Both the position numbers and the translations under genes were made by a program. Below the pieces are notes generated by a model. The model ran no database searches and was not told where the DNA came from. It saw only the letters and a list, made by a program, of their open reading frames with translations. Of a DNA stretch of 64,000 nt, positions 50,981 to 59,514 are shown one piece after another. The stretch comes from Streptomyces spongiicola. Its GTDB lineage: Bacteria; Actinomycetota; Actinomycetes; Streptomycetales; Streptomycetaceae. The stretch covers positions 5,706,001 to 5,770,000 of the forward strand of contig NZ_CP029254.1 in NCBI RefSeq assembly GCF_003122365.1, written 5' to 3'. Each line of letters opens with the position of its first letter. Positions within the stretch are counted from its first letter, which is position 1.

Positions 50981-51877
50981 TCAGCCCTCCGTTCCGGTCG
51001 GCTCGTCCAGGGCGGCGAGAAGGGCAGCGGTGTGCTTCTCGGCCCGCGTCATGCCACCGGGCGCGGCGGAGTTCTGGCCGGGCACGGCGTAGAGGTTCGG
51101 GCGGCTGGGGGCGTGCTCCCGGGTGATCCAGGCTCGCCAGTCGGCCGCCCAGGCTTCCGCCGGCCTCGGAGCATGGCCTGCTCGATGTGCACGCCACTTC
51201 GCGTCGGCGGTCTGCAGGCCCTGCTCGCCGAGGCGGTCGAGGTGTCCCTGCTGGCGGGCCCAGGTGTGGGTGGCGGGGTCGACCTGCCACTCGGCAGCCG
51301 AGGTGACAGCAGCACCACCACTGCTGTACCTCCGGTTCAAATCAGGTTCACTACGGTTCTGTGTGCCGGTGGCCGGTACATCGCTGTGCCGGTGGCCGGT
51401 ACGCCGCTGTGCCGGTTTCCGCCTGGGCCTGCCGGTTTCCGGTACTGCCGGTTTCCGGACCCTCGCGGGGGATTCCGGCACCTCACGCGGGCGGATTCCG
51501 TACCGCCGCAGGGCCGACAGCCGGAGCTTGGCAGGGCCGACGGGCTCGTCCGGCACCGCCGTGCCGCCCGCTTCCTCCCGCTGCTCGCGCAGCGCCTGGG
51601 CGACCGCTTCGGCGGCGAGCGGCAGGCGGTAGACCGTGCTGCGTTGCGGGCCCACCAGGTCGTCGAGCTGTTCCAGCTCGCCGGCGAGGACGAGGCGCTC
51701 GACGGCTTCGCGCACCGTGGAGACCGAGGCGTTCGTGCGCTTGGCCAGGCTGGACAGCGAGGCCCAGGAGATGCACTGCTCGTCGGCCACCCGGTCGGCG
51801 ATCGACAGCAGGACCAGCCGTGCGGCCCCTCGGCTGGTGCTGTGCTCCCACACCCATTCGCGGGCTTCGCTGCTCAT
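50981..51877 (-). CDS. HTH protein, possible replication factor
   Basis: A 298-residue protein from ATG 51877. Residues 15-85 are a winged helix of the kind seen in phage replication organisers: ARLVLLSIADRVADEQCISWASLSSLAKRTNASVSTVREAVERLVLAGEL. A long basic linker follows. The end has HTWARQQGHLDRLGEQ and EAWAADWRAWITREH, typical of DnaA/DnaD-like plasmid proteins. No origin repeats were located nearby. Confidence 0.6.
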   Translation of the reverse strand: MSSEAREWVWEHSTSRGAARLVLLSIADRVADEQCISWASLSSLAKRTNASVSTVREAVERLVLAGELEQLDDLVGPQRSTVYRLPLAAEAVAQALREQREEAGGTAVPDEPVGPAKLRLSALRRYGIRPREVPESPARVRKPAVPETGRPRRKPAQRRTGHRHSDVPATGTQNRSEPDLNRRYSSGGAAVTSAAEWQVDPATHTWARQQGHLDRLGEQGLQTADAKWRAHRAGHAPRPAEAWAADWRAWITREHAPSRPNLYAVPGQNSAAPGGMTRAEKHTAALLAALDEPTGTEG

Positions 51878-52020
51878 CGGCCGCTCCCGGCAAGCGGGCG
51901 GGCGGGGCGGCTCGCGGGGGCCAGGGTGGTGTTGTCCGGCTCGGGGGGCTGAGGCGCCGAGGCGGAGCTAGCTGCCGTGCAGGCCGGACGGTAGGGCCTT
52001 TTGCGCAGGGCGGAGCGCAT
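51874..52020 (-). CDS. 48-residue leader-type small protein
   Basis: ATG 52020 follows AAGGAG at good spacing. The peptide is basic at the start (MRSALRKRPYRPAC) and Pro/Ala-rich after that. Its TGA overlaps the ATG of the HTH gene, so it may exist mainly to couple translation. Real translation is likely, function unknown. Confidence 0.5.
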   Translation of the reverse strand: MRSALRKRPYRPACTAASSASAPQPPEPDNTTLAPASRPARPLAGSGR

Positions 52021-52559
52021 GCAAGAATCTCCTTTGGTGTTGCCACGCTGAGACGCCCCGTGGAAGGGATCAGCGTGGTGATGGTGGCGATCTCCGCCCT
52101 TGCCGGGGCGGTACAGCCGTTAGGCGTCCGGCGTCCGGGAGTTGCAGCTCTCGGGCGCCGTCGCTGTGTCCTGGGGCCTATGAGGTCCGGAGGTTGTGCA
52201 CGTCATTGCTCCTGTGCTCGTCCGTGCGGGCGCTCTGCCCGGCGGGGGACGACGAACATACGCACGGCTCCGCGTCAAGGTCCAGAGTTGGTTCTTAAAC
52301 CCTGTAGAAGTCGCGTGAGCTGCTGCGACGGGGGTGGAGCGAGCATGGGCGAGTCCTAGCGCGTACGTAGGTCACGACGGCCGGGCAAGGAGCGCGTACC
52401 GCACCCTGCTGGCGTCGCAACACTTCAGTGAAGCTGTGATCGAAAACCTACGCCAGAGTGATCCCAGTCTGTCAACACTGAAGTGAAGCGTCTCGGTCTT
52501 TGGCCCTGGGAACTACACTGCAGTACAGTCCGGAGTCGGCGTCTAGATGAGAGGAGTCG
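52021..52559. promoter_or_regulatory. Divergent regulatory region with three CACTnnAGTR motifs
   Basis: No gene. CACTTCAGTG (52421-52430), CACTGAAGTG (52476-52485) and CACTGCAGTA (52516-52525) share CACTnnAGTR; the first two are exact reverse complements. They lie 33-140 bp before the XRE gene, whose product is the natural candidate to bind them. The left half should hold the promoter of the mobilisation operon on the minus strand; I could not define it. Confidence 0.6.
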
Positions 52560-52562
52560 GTG

Positions 52563-53015
52563 ATGGTGGAGTCCAGCGGGCCGGCGGAGGCGCCCGGCGG
52601 CGCGGCCGACGCTCGGCGCTCATTCGCCGACAAGCTCAATCACCTATTCGAGACCAAGAAGAACCCGGAGACCGGCAAGCGCTACACCAACGCCGAGGTC
52701 GCCCGGGCGATCTCCGTGTCTGAGAGCGCGATCTCACAGCTGCGGACCGGCGCGAAGCCCAACCCCACCTACACGACGGTGGAACGACTTGCCGGCCACT
52801 TCCACGTCAAGGAGCAGTACTTCTTCTCGGACTATGACGCCGAGGAGGCCGAGAGGGTGCGTGCTTCCTTGGAACTCATCGAGGCCGTAGCCGACAGCGA
52901 CGTGCGCGGCCTTGCGCTTAGAGCCAACGGCCTCTCGGCGGACAGCTTGCGGATGATCACGGATGTGATCAATCAGGCGCGACGGTGGGAAGGGCTCGAC
53001 AAGCCCGGGCAGTGA
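52563..53015 (+). CDS. XRE-family regulator
   Basis: A 150-residue protein; ATG 52563 is chosen because AGGAG is six bases upstream (GTG 52560 is adjacent). Residues 20-85: FADKLNHLFETKK, YTNAEVARAISVSESAISQLRTG (the HTH) and VERLAGHFHVKEQYFFSDY. The C-terminal 60 residues are a helical dimerisation part. It heads the operon with an ImmA/IrrE peptidase, which often cleaves its XRE partner to relieve repression. Confidence 0.8.
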   Translation: MVESSGPAEAPGGAADARRSFADKLNHLFETKKNPETGKRYTNAEVARAISVSESAISQLRTGAKPNPTYTTVERLAGHFHVKEQYFFSDYDAEEAERVRASLELIEAVADSDVRGLALRANGLSADSLRMITDVINQARRWEGLDKPGQ

Positions 53016-53195
53016 TGTGACCTCGCTCACTCGCTGGGCGGATTTGACTGGTATGCCGTGCATGGTCCTTCAAGATCGCCTTGGGCAACCATCAGGACGT
53101 ATGTAAAGCTCCGCACGAACCACGCGGAATGGTGGGTTCCGGTTAGCGCAGGCCGGGTCAGCGCTCATTCGGGGGCTACAGCAAGGATCTCGTCC

Positions 53196-53750
53196 ATGTT
53201 CAAGCGGCATTTCGCGCGCAGAGAGGCGCAGCTGAGGCGACTGTGTGAGGAGCAGTTGCGGGGGATCGAGATATCCGATCCCTACGCGGTGGATGAAATA
53301 TGCCGGCAGCTCGCCATCAGGCGTGGCCGCCCCCTGCACCTCCACGAATTGCCTGAGACCGGAGGGGCCAACGCTCCCTGCGGAATGGTTCTCTCGTTCG
53401 ACCACGGGGATTACGTCTTTCACGTCGCGGCTACCAGCGAGCGGCATCGTGCGCAAATCGTGCGCCACGAGCTAGCGCACCTGCTGCTCGGGCACGCCGG
53501 GAACAACGAGAGCGTCGTCACGTCTCTACTGGGAGTCCTCCCTGACGGGGTCGACCCCTCTGCCGTGCTCTCCGCTCTCGGCCGGACGAGCTACGACAGC
53601 GAGACCGAGTACGACGCCGAAATGGCCGCCTCCTGCCTGGGAGAACTCTTTCACGATCTTGCCCACTCGGGCCGGGAACGCGGTCGGTCCGGTGCCGTGG
53701 CGCGGCTCGACGACGCCCTGGTCCACCCACGGAGGAACCGCCGCTCATGA
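53196..53750 (+). CDS. ImmA/IrrE-type metallopeptidase
   Basis: A 184-residue protein from ATG 53196 with AAGGA upstream. Zinc-peptidase motif RHELAHLLLGH (HExxH) near residue 93, followed by EMAASCLGELFHDL, where a downstream Glu may be the third ligand. Such peptidases cut XRE repressors upon a signal. The gene overlaps the membrane-protein gene by 4 bp and follows the XRE regulator by 180 bp. Confidence 0.8.
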   Translation: MFKRHFARREAQLRRLCEEQLRGIEISDPYAVDEICRQLAIRRGRPLHLHELPETGGANAPCGMVLSFDHGDYVFHVAATSERHRAQIVRHELAHLLLGHAGNNESVVTSLLGVLPDGVDPSAVLSALGRTSYDSETEYDAEMAASCLGELFHDLAHSGRERGRSGAVARLDDALVHPRRNRRS

Positions 53751-54946
53751 GCACATCCACCTTCATCGCCGGCGTCCTCTGGCTGGTGGCGCTGTGGCGA
53801 CTGCCGTCCCTCCGGCACTCTCGCAAGCAGCGAAGCCTGGCGCTGACCCTGGTGGCTCTCGCGGCTGCCATGACGTTCGAGGTTCCGCAGGTCAAAGAGG
53901 CAGTCGATGCCGCCGTCGGCTCAGACGCCAGGCTGTCGCCGCTGCTGAAGCACCTGCTCGGCGTTACCTCGGCGGCATATCTGCTCGACTTCGTCATCGC
54001 AGTCGTTCGACCGCAGGGCCTGGCAAGTCGCACCCGGCTGGTGGCCGCCGGCGTGACGTTGCCCCTCATGCTCGCCTTCTACGCCCTGGCCAACTGGACG
54101 TCAGGAGGGCCCGTCAGGCTTGGGGAGGGCCGTGGCGCCCTCTTTCCCGTCCTCTACATGACGGTCTTCACGCTGTACATCGGCATCGCCATGGTCGTCG
54201 CTACATGGCTGTTCCTCGGCGGCGTACGTCACAGCCGGACTCTCCTGGGGAAGGCCGGCCTCGGATTTCTGGGCTTGGGAACCCTGCTCGGAAGCCTGTA
54301 CGCCCTCCAGCGCATCGTCTTCGTGACGGTTCAGCTCGCCTCCGGCACCAGCTATCCAGCCTTGGAGAACCTTCTCTCCACAACGCTCAAGCAAGCCACC
54401 GTCCTGTCGGTCGCAGTCGGCGTCTGCTTGCCTCCTCTCTCCGTCGCCGTGGAATACGTCGCCGCGTGGAGCACCCTGCGGAAACTGCGTCCGCTCTGGG
54501 TGCAGCTCACGGAAGCAGCCCCGTATGTGGTGCTGGCGACATCTGTAGGCAGGTGGCGTGTCCGCTTCCGGCTGGAGCGGTGCGTCATCGAGATCGAGGA
54601 TGCCTGCCTGGCGCTTCGCGAGTACGTGTCAGTCGACATGCACACAAAGGCCCGGAGATTCGTCCGTCAGGAAGGGGTCGCTGCGCAACTCTCTGACGCA
54701 GTGGCGGAAGCCTGCTGGTTGCGTGCAGCCGTCCAGAGCGCACGAAATGGGGAACGGCTGCGGGGAGTTGAATATCCACCCCTCGGCGTCACTGGCCGAG
54801 ACAGAGCGAGCGAACTGTCATGGTTGCGCACCGTTGCCCGCGCGTACCTCTCCTCGCCAGTCGTTTCCGAGTTCGTCCGGCAAGAACATTCGTCCATTTC
54901 CCGCGAGCAGGGCGCTTCGGAAAGGATCTCCTCAAATGACAACTGA
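53747..54946 (+). CDS. MAB_1171c-like membrane protein
   Basis: A 399-residue protein. About seven membrane helices in residues 1-240 (TFIAGVLWLVALWRLPSL, LSPLLKHLLGVTSAAYLLDFVIAVV, LFPVLYMTVFTLYIGIAMVVATWLF). The cytoplasmic C-terminal domain has LRPLWVQLTEAAPYVVL and RLERCVIEIEDACLALREYV, the pattern of the MAB_1171c/DUF6545 family usually next to XRE and ImmA genes in actinobacteria. Described as a putative transporter; substrate unknown. It may be the signal-sensing membrane part of the module. Confidence 0.7.
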   Translation: MSTSTFIAGVLWLVALWRLPSLRHSRKQRSLALTLVALAAAMTFEVPQVKEAVDAAVGSDARLSPLLKHLLGVTSAAYLLDFVIAVVRPQGLASRTRLVAAGVTLPLMLAFYALANWTSGGPVRLGEGRGALFPVLYMTVFTLYIGIAMVVATWLFLGGVRHSRTLLGKAGLGFLGLGTLLGSLYALQRIVFVTVQLASGTSYPALENLLSTTLKQATVLSVAVGVCLPPLSVAVEYVAAWSTLRKLRPLWVQLTEAAPYVVLATSVGRWRVRFRLERCVIEIEDACLALREYVSVDMHTKARRFVRQEGVAAQLSDAVAEACWLRAAVQSARNGERLRGVEYPPLGVTGRDRASELSWLRTVARAYLSSPVVSEFVRQEHSSISREQGASERISSNDN

Positions 54947-55529
54947 TGTCCGCCCCAGCGAGTCGCGGCTGGCCCGCCGCATAACAGACTGGCTTGAGCC
55001 GAAGAACTGGATCATCGCTGTCACGCTGCTGGTCGGCTGGCACGCCGCACAATGGACAGGTGTTGCCTGGGGTGTGGTCGGCGCCCTCTTCGCGGCCGTC
55101 ATCCCGATCACCTTCATCAAGTACGGCATTCGCAAGGGTCACTGGGGCGACAGACACGTCGGAGCGAAGCCAGCACGGCTAGTCGTGATGGCCGTCATCC
55201 TGCTCTCCGTAGCCACCGGCATCGTCCTGATGCTTGTCGCGGGGGCGCCGCGCACCATGGTTGCCCTCATCGTCTCGATGCTCGTGACGCTCGCGATTCT
55301 CACCGCGATCACCTTCGCCTGGAAGATCTCCGTCCACCAGGCCGTGTCCGCAGGTGCCTGCGCAATGCTCGTGCAGACCTACGGCCCGTGGATGGCCCTT
55401 GGCTTCCTGTTGGTCGTCGTCGTCGGCTGGTCCCGCGTCGAGCTGCGGGACCACACACGCAACCAAGTGATCGCAGGCACCATCCTCGGCACCATCGTGG
55501 CCGCAGCCGTCTTCCACCTGGCACGCTGA
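54936..55529 (+). CDS. PAP2-like small membrane protein
   Basis: A 197-residue protein from ATG 54936, with AAGGA upstream and an 11-bp overlap with the previous gene. Six membrane helices. WKISVHQAVSAGACAM and GWSRVELRDHTRNQVIAG recall the C-terminal two motifs of PAP2 phosphatases (xSxxH and SRxxxxxHxxxD), although the first motif is not clear. It may dephosphorylate a lipid; tentative. Confidence 0.55.
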   Translation: MTTDVRPSESRLARRITDWLEPKNWIIAVTLLVGWHAAQWTGVAWGVVGALFAAVIPITFIKYGIRKGHWGDRHVGAKPARLVVMAVILLSVATGIVLMLVAGAPRTMVALIVSMLVTLAILTAITFAWKISVHQAVSAGACAMLVQTYGPWMALGFLLVVVVGWSRVELRDHTRNQVIAGTILGTIVAAAVFHLAR

Positions 55530-55595
55530 TCCGAGGGAGGGGCGTGGTAGAGGGCGACAGCTACGCCTCTCAGGTATCTCACACCCGACTTCCGG

Positions 55596-55622
55596 GCCCC
55601 CGCATCCCCGAGCGCGGGGGGC
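55596..55622. terminator. Terminator between convergent operons
   Basis: GCCCCCGC (55596-55603) pairs with GCGGGGGGC (55614-55622) in a GC-only stem between the PAP2-like gene and the deformylase frame. It can act in both directions. Confidence 0.65.
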
Positions 55623-55637
55623 CGGCAGGATCGGGTT

Positions 55638-57404
55638 TCAGTGCTCGTAGGACCAGGCCCGTCCGGTCTGCCGGTACTCGGTCACGGAGATGGGCTGCAC
55701 TCCGGGGCGCATCCGGGCGGTGTACAGGTGGCCGTCGAGGTGGTCGATCTCGTGTTGGACCAGACGGGCGAGGCCGCGTTCGTAGTCAGTGGTCACGGTC
55801 GTCCCGTCGAGTGTCGTGGTCTCGACCGTGATCCGGAGGGGGCGAGGGACGAGGCCGCGTACGTCGAAGAAGCTCAGGCATCCCTCGTACTGGTCGTCGG
55901 TCTCCTGTGAGGCGGCGATGACCTGGGGGTTGAGCAGTACGATCGCGCCCGCTCCTGGCTCGGCGGGCTGGACGACGGCCGCGGCCCGGCCGATGCCGAT
56001 CTGTGGGGCTGCAATGCCCATGCCCTTGGCGAACGTGTGGACGCCTGCGATGCGCTCCATGGAGGTGAACAGGCTCTCCACGGCTTGCTCGGCGGCCTCA
56101 CGTTCGGCAGGGAGTGAGAAGGGGCGTGCTGGCTCGGCAAGGACGGAGGCGCCTTCCTGGACTACGCCGAGGTTGCGCATCTGCTCGCTGGGCTGCACCT
56201 CGTTCACGAGAACTCCTGTTGATTCGCGTCGTGTTCGCACGGCCAACCGCGGTTGCAGCGGACATACGACGGGGTGCGCCGCTCGGGGTGCCGGCCATGC
56301 AGGCCAGGCGTTAGCTCGGCAGCTATCGTGGCGTTGCCAGACATCCGCTGCGACTGTAGAAGCGTCCCGTATGGCCTGAGCCAGAGGGTCGGGGATGCTG
56401 CCTCGTCCGAGGCCGGCGGAGGCGACTGCAGTGGAGAGCGTTCTGAGCTCGTCCTGGCTCAGCCCTTCGCGGCACACAGGGTGGGCCAGGACGTCTCGGG
56501 CGATGTACCCGTCGGGATGCGTCGTCGCTTCGCTGGTGAGGCGGCGCATCATTTCGGCTTGTCGGGGCCCCGGGGAGAGGTCGAGCACAACTAGTCCTAC
56601 ACGAGAGCGGAAGACGGCAAGGTCGGGGGCCGAGTCGAGAGCCAGGTAGTGCTGCACCATCTTGTTGATCGGCTCGACTGGCTGCTCGTCGGCTGCCCTG
56701 TGGCAGAGGACGGCAAGGGCTGCCGCGACGGCGTGCTCCCATGGCTCCACCAGGGTGCTCTCGTGTAGGAACTTCAACGCATCGCTGGGCTGCTCGCCGA
56801 GGCAGCGGACGAGCACCTCGACTTGGCGCCCGTCGAAGAGGCGCTGTCCCACGCCCCGGTGTTGCCTACTGTGCGCCCGGGCGTAGTCCCATTCACCTGC
56901 TGCGACGAGGGCACGGGTTCCGTCGCCGAGGAGTACGGCCCACAGCCATTGGCATACCTGTTGATGGTCGGAAGCCGACTTCGTGAGGCGCTGGAAGGAC
57001 GTGGCGCGGCCGTCGATGACCGCTTCCGACTTCGATCTGACTGCTCGGTTCAGGGAATCGAGCAGATGATACGCGCCAGTCCCGTCACCGTCGCGGATGC
57101 GCAGTCGGGCCAGGTTGACCAGGGGTTCCAGGGCGTACCGGGCGTCCTGCGCGCCCAAGGGCTGGGCGCGCAGGACGGCCTCGGCGTGACGCCAGCACAG
57201 AGAGCGTGCCAGGTCCGGCATGCCGCAGTCGCTCGCGATCAACGCCGCCTTGTTCAGGGCAACGGTCGCGGAGGTCACGTTGCCGTCGCGCTCGGCGGCG
57301 GCAGCGAGGTCGGTGATCTCGCGGACCCGTTCAGCAAGGGGCGGGCACGCTGGACGTGGACGGGCAACGAGCGGGAACCGCTTCGCTATCTGGCTGACGT
57401 CCAT
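55638..57404 (-). CDS. Helical-repeat protein in frame with peptide deformylase
   Basis: One uninterrupted frame of 588 residues. Residues 1-360 are a TPR-like helical protein (LRIRDGDGTGAYHLLDSLNRAV, CQWLWAVLLGDGTRALVAAGEWDYAR), a family I recall beside FxLD lanthipeptide genes. Residues 400-588 are a full peptide deformylase: GMGIAAPQIGIGRAA, EGCLSFF and QHEIDHLDGH with Cys and two His for the metal. About 40 residues between read like non-coding sequence. A good internal start at 56207 would give a normal 189-residue deformylase. So either a fusion or two genes whose intervening stop is lost. Confidence 0.75.
   Translation of the reverse strand: MDVSQIAKRFPLVARPRPACPPLAERVREITDLAAAAERDGNVTSATVALNKAALIASDCGMPDLARSLCWRHAEAVLRAQPLGAQDARYALEPLVNLARLRIRDGDGTGAYHLLDSLNRAVRSKSEAVIDGRATSFQRLTKSASDHQQVCQWLWAVLLGDGTRALVAAGEWDYARAHSRQHRGVGQRLFDGRQVEVLVRCLGEQPSDALKFLHESTLVEPWEHAVAAALAVLCHRAADEQPVEPINKMVQHYLALDSAPDLAVFRSRVGLVVLDLSPGPRQAEMMRRLTSEATTHPDGYIARDVLAHPVCREGLSQDELRTLSTAVASAGLGRGSIPDPLAQAIRDASTVAADVWQRHDSCRANAWPAWPAPRAAHPVVCPLQPRLAVRTRRESTGVLVNEVQPSEQMRNLGVVQEGASVLAEPARPFSLPAEREAAEQAVESLFTSMERIAGVHTFAKGMGIAAPQIGIGRAAAVVQPAEPGAGAIVLLNPQVIAASQETDDQYEGCLSFFDVRGLVPRPLRITVETTTLDGTTVTTDYERGLARLVQHEIDHLDGHLYTARMRPGVQPISVTEYRQTGRAWSYEH
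56205..56217 (-). promoter_or_regulatory. Internal ribosome site and GTG for peptide deformylase
   Basis: Reading leftwards, AGGAG (56217-56213) precedes GTG 56207-56205 by five bases. This start gives a deformylase of normal length (189 residues, 55638-56207), arguing that it is translated separately. Confidence 0.6.
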
Positions 57405-57405
57405 G

Positions 57406-59496
57406 TCACTGCCATTCGATGACGATGCGGTTCAGCGGGTTGTCGAAGGCGAAGCGGCCGGGCTTCGGGGCGAGCGGGGTCGCGTCGAGTGGTTGGATTT
57501 CGAACCCGACGTCGAGCGCCCGGAAGCCCTGGTTCCAGGTGCGGACCTGGTCCGCGACGTCCGAGGCGAGGGCTTCGGCGTCAGGGCCGTGGCCGATGAC
57601 GCCGAACTCGTACAGGCTGGCGCCATTGGGGGCCTTCTTCGCGTAGGGGCGCCGGGTGAGGTAGGTGAGCGTGCCACCCTCGAAGACCGCGGTCGAGGAC
57701 GGGTAGGGCGCGGTGACCAGGCCCTTCTCGATGGCCTCGTTGTTGGCGGGCATCCGGCTCAGGCCGTTCGGCATGGCGCAGGCGAGCCACAGCTCCAGGT
57801 ACTCCGCCGATTCCGGGCCCCGGAAGGTGACGTCCGTCCACGCCTCGGCGCGCGGCTGGCGGAAGATGTCGCGCAGGGCGTCCGCGTCGACCTTCTGGTC
57901 TCCGTTGGTGACGAGCGTGACGGTGTTGTCGGTGTCCAGGGGAACGAAGACGCGCGGGTCGTCGGCGATGCCCCTGCGCAGCGGCATGAACGTGTTCATC
58001 TGGCTGCCGACGCTGCGCCAGGCTCCGTCCTGGTTCTCGAAGGCGATCGAGCGGGAGACGCTGCCGCGCAGGCGTAGTGGCGTGAGGAGTCGTCCGCCGG
58101 GGGCGAGCTGGTCGAGCCAGGCGTGCGGAACGCCGTGGGCGCCGACGGTGGCTTCGATCCGGTCGTACGGCGCGTTGGAGGCGTGGCCCACGGCTCCGTC
58201 TCCGAGGACCACTTCGACGTTGTGGATGCCGGCGGCGGCCAGCCCGCCGCGCGCTCCGTCCACGATGTCCTCGTCCACGTCGATCGTGGTGACGTGTCCC
58301 GTCTCGCCGACGAGGTAGCCGAGGAGTCCGGCGTTGAAGCCGGTGCCGGCCCCCAGCTCCAGGATCTTCTGGCCGGGCTGGACGTCGAGTTGTTCCAGCA
58401 TCATGGCGACGATGTCGGGCTGGGAGGCGCAGCTGATGGAGCGGCCGGATCCGTCGAACTTCGTGTCCACGGGTGTGTTGCCGTACGCCTTTTCCAGGGG
58501 GGCGTTGGGGACGAAGAGGTGGCGGGGTACGGTCCGCATGGCCTCCTCCACCCGGGGCGTGCGCACGCACCCGGTCTCGACCAGGTGGTCGATCAGCTGG
58601 GCGCGCAGACGGTCTGCGGAGGGGGCTTCGATGGTGTCACTGTTCACCCCGTTGACCGTAGTGCTCGCCGTCCCCTCAGCTCGGGTGGACGCGGTGTTGT
58701 CGCTCGTTCCCATGACTACCTCTTTCGCGAGTGTTGACAAGGTGCGCTGGTCCTGGGCGGGGAGGCCCAGGCGGTTGAAGTGGAAGATGCCGTGGTGGGC
58801 GATCACGGCCCGCAACCCTCGTTCCAGGCGGCCCTGACGGTTGAGGTCTGCGAGCTGCTGGCCAAACCACTCGAACGTGGCTATCCACTCGGCCAGCGGC
58901 GCGAGTCGGCCCTGGGTGACGCTGCGGCTGGTGGTGCTGACGTCGACGGTCATCAACCGGTGGACAGCGGCCCGGTGACGTTGCGGACTGCAGACCTCGT
59001 CGCCGGGGCGCTCGGCCGCGATCCTCGCCCAGACGTCGCCCTGCTCGTACCAGTCGAGACCCGCCGCGCGCATCGCCACGCTGAGCAGGAGCACCGCCAG
59101 CTCGCGGCGGCCGAGCTGGGGACCGGTGACTGCCTGCTGGCGGGCCGCCTCCTCCAGCAGGTAACGGCTGTCGTAGTGGAACAGGGTGTGGGCGATCTTC
59201 ATCGCGGCGGGGCCGCCGAAGGCTGTCTCTTCCGGCTCGTAGATGCCTCGCGTCCAGGAAGCGAGGACGCCGGCGTCGACCAGCTCGTCCAGGGCAGCGT
59301 CCAGGGCCTTCGCCGTGTCCGGGCCCGCGGCCCGGTATCGCAACCGCCACCAGGGGAACTTTCGCAGGAATGACCACTGGGCCAGTTCCGACTCCTGGGC
59401 GATCAGCACTGGGAGCAGATGCTCCACGGCGGTGGCCTCCGCGCGGCTCCAGTCGGTGAACCGGATGAGGCGTTGCGGCCATTCGTCCGCTGCCAT
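57406..59496 (-). CDS. FxLD-system methyltransferase with thiopeptide-type N-terminal domain
   Basis: A 696-residue two-domain protein. Residues 1-260 resemble the LanB C-terminal/thiopep_ocin domain (FLRKFPWWRLRYRA, then HTLFHYDSRYLLEEA). Residues 300-696 are a protein-L-isoaspartate-type methyltransferase: ISCASQPDIVAMMLEQLDVQ, the AdoMet motif ILELGAGTGFNAGLLGYLVG, then VEVVLGDGAVGH and YDRIEATVGAHGVP. In FxLD lanthipeptide clusters this enzyme methylates an acidic side chain or terminus of the modified peptide. One base from the helical-repeat gene; 18 bp after lanC. Confidence 0.85.
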   Translation of the reverse strand: MAADEWPQRLIRFTDWSRAEATAVEHLLPVLIAQESELAQWSFLRKFPWWRLRYRAAGPDTAKALDAALDELVDAGVLASWTRGIYEPEETAFGGPAAMKIAHTLFHYDSRYLLEEAARQQAVTGPQLGRRELAVLLLSVAMRAAGLDWYEQGDVWARIAAERPGDEVCSPQRHRAAVHRLMTVDVSTTSRSVTQGRLAPLAEWIATFEWFGQQLADLNRQGRLERGLRAVIAHHGIFHFNRLGLPAQDQRTLSTLAKEVVMGTSDNTASTRAEGTASTTVNGVNSDTIEAPSADRLRAQLIDHLVETGCVRTPRVEEAMRTVPRHLFVPNAPLEKAYGNTPVDTKFDGSGRSISCASQPDIVAMMLEQLDVQPGQKILELGAGTGFNAGLLGYLVGETGHVTTIDVDEDIVDGARGGLAAAGIHNVEVVLGDGAVGHASNAPYDRIEATVGAHGVPHAWLDQLAPGGRLLTPLRLRGSVSRSIAFENQDGAWRSVGSQMNTFMPLRRGIADDPRVFVPLDTDNTVTLVTNGDQKVDADALRDIFRQPRAEAWTDVTFRGPESAEYLELWLACAMPNGLSRMPANNEAIEKGLVTAPYPSSTAVFEGGTLTYLTRRPYAKKAPNGASLYEFGVIGHGPDAEALASDVADQVRTWNQGFRALDVGFEIQPLDATPLAPKPGRFAFDNPLNRIVIEWQ

Positions 59497-59514
59497 GTTT
59501 CCTCTTCTCGTCGG

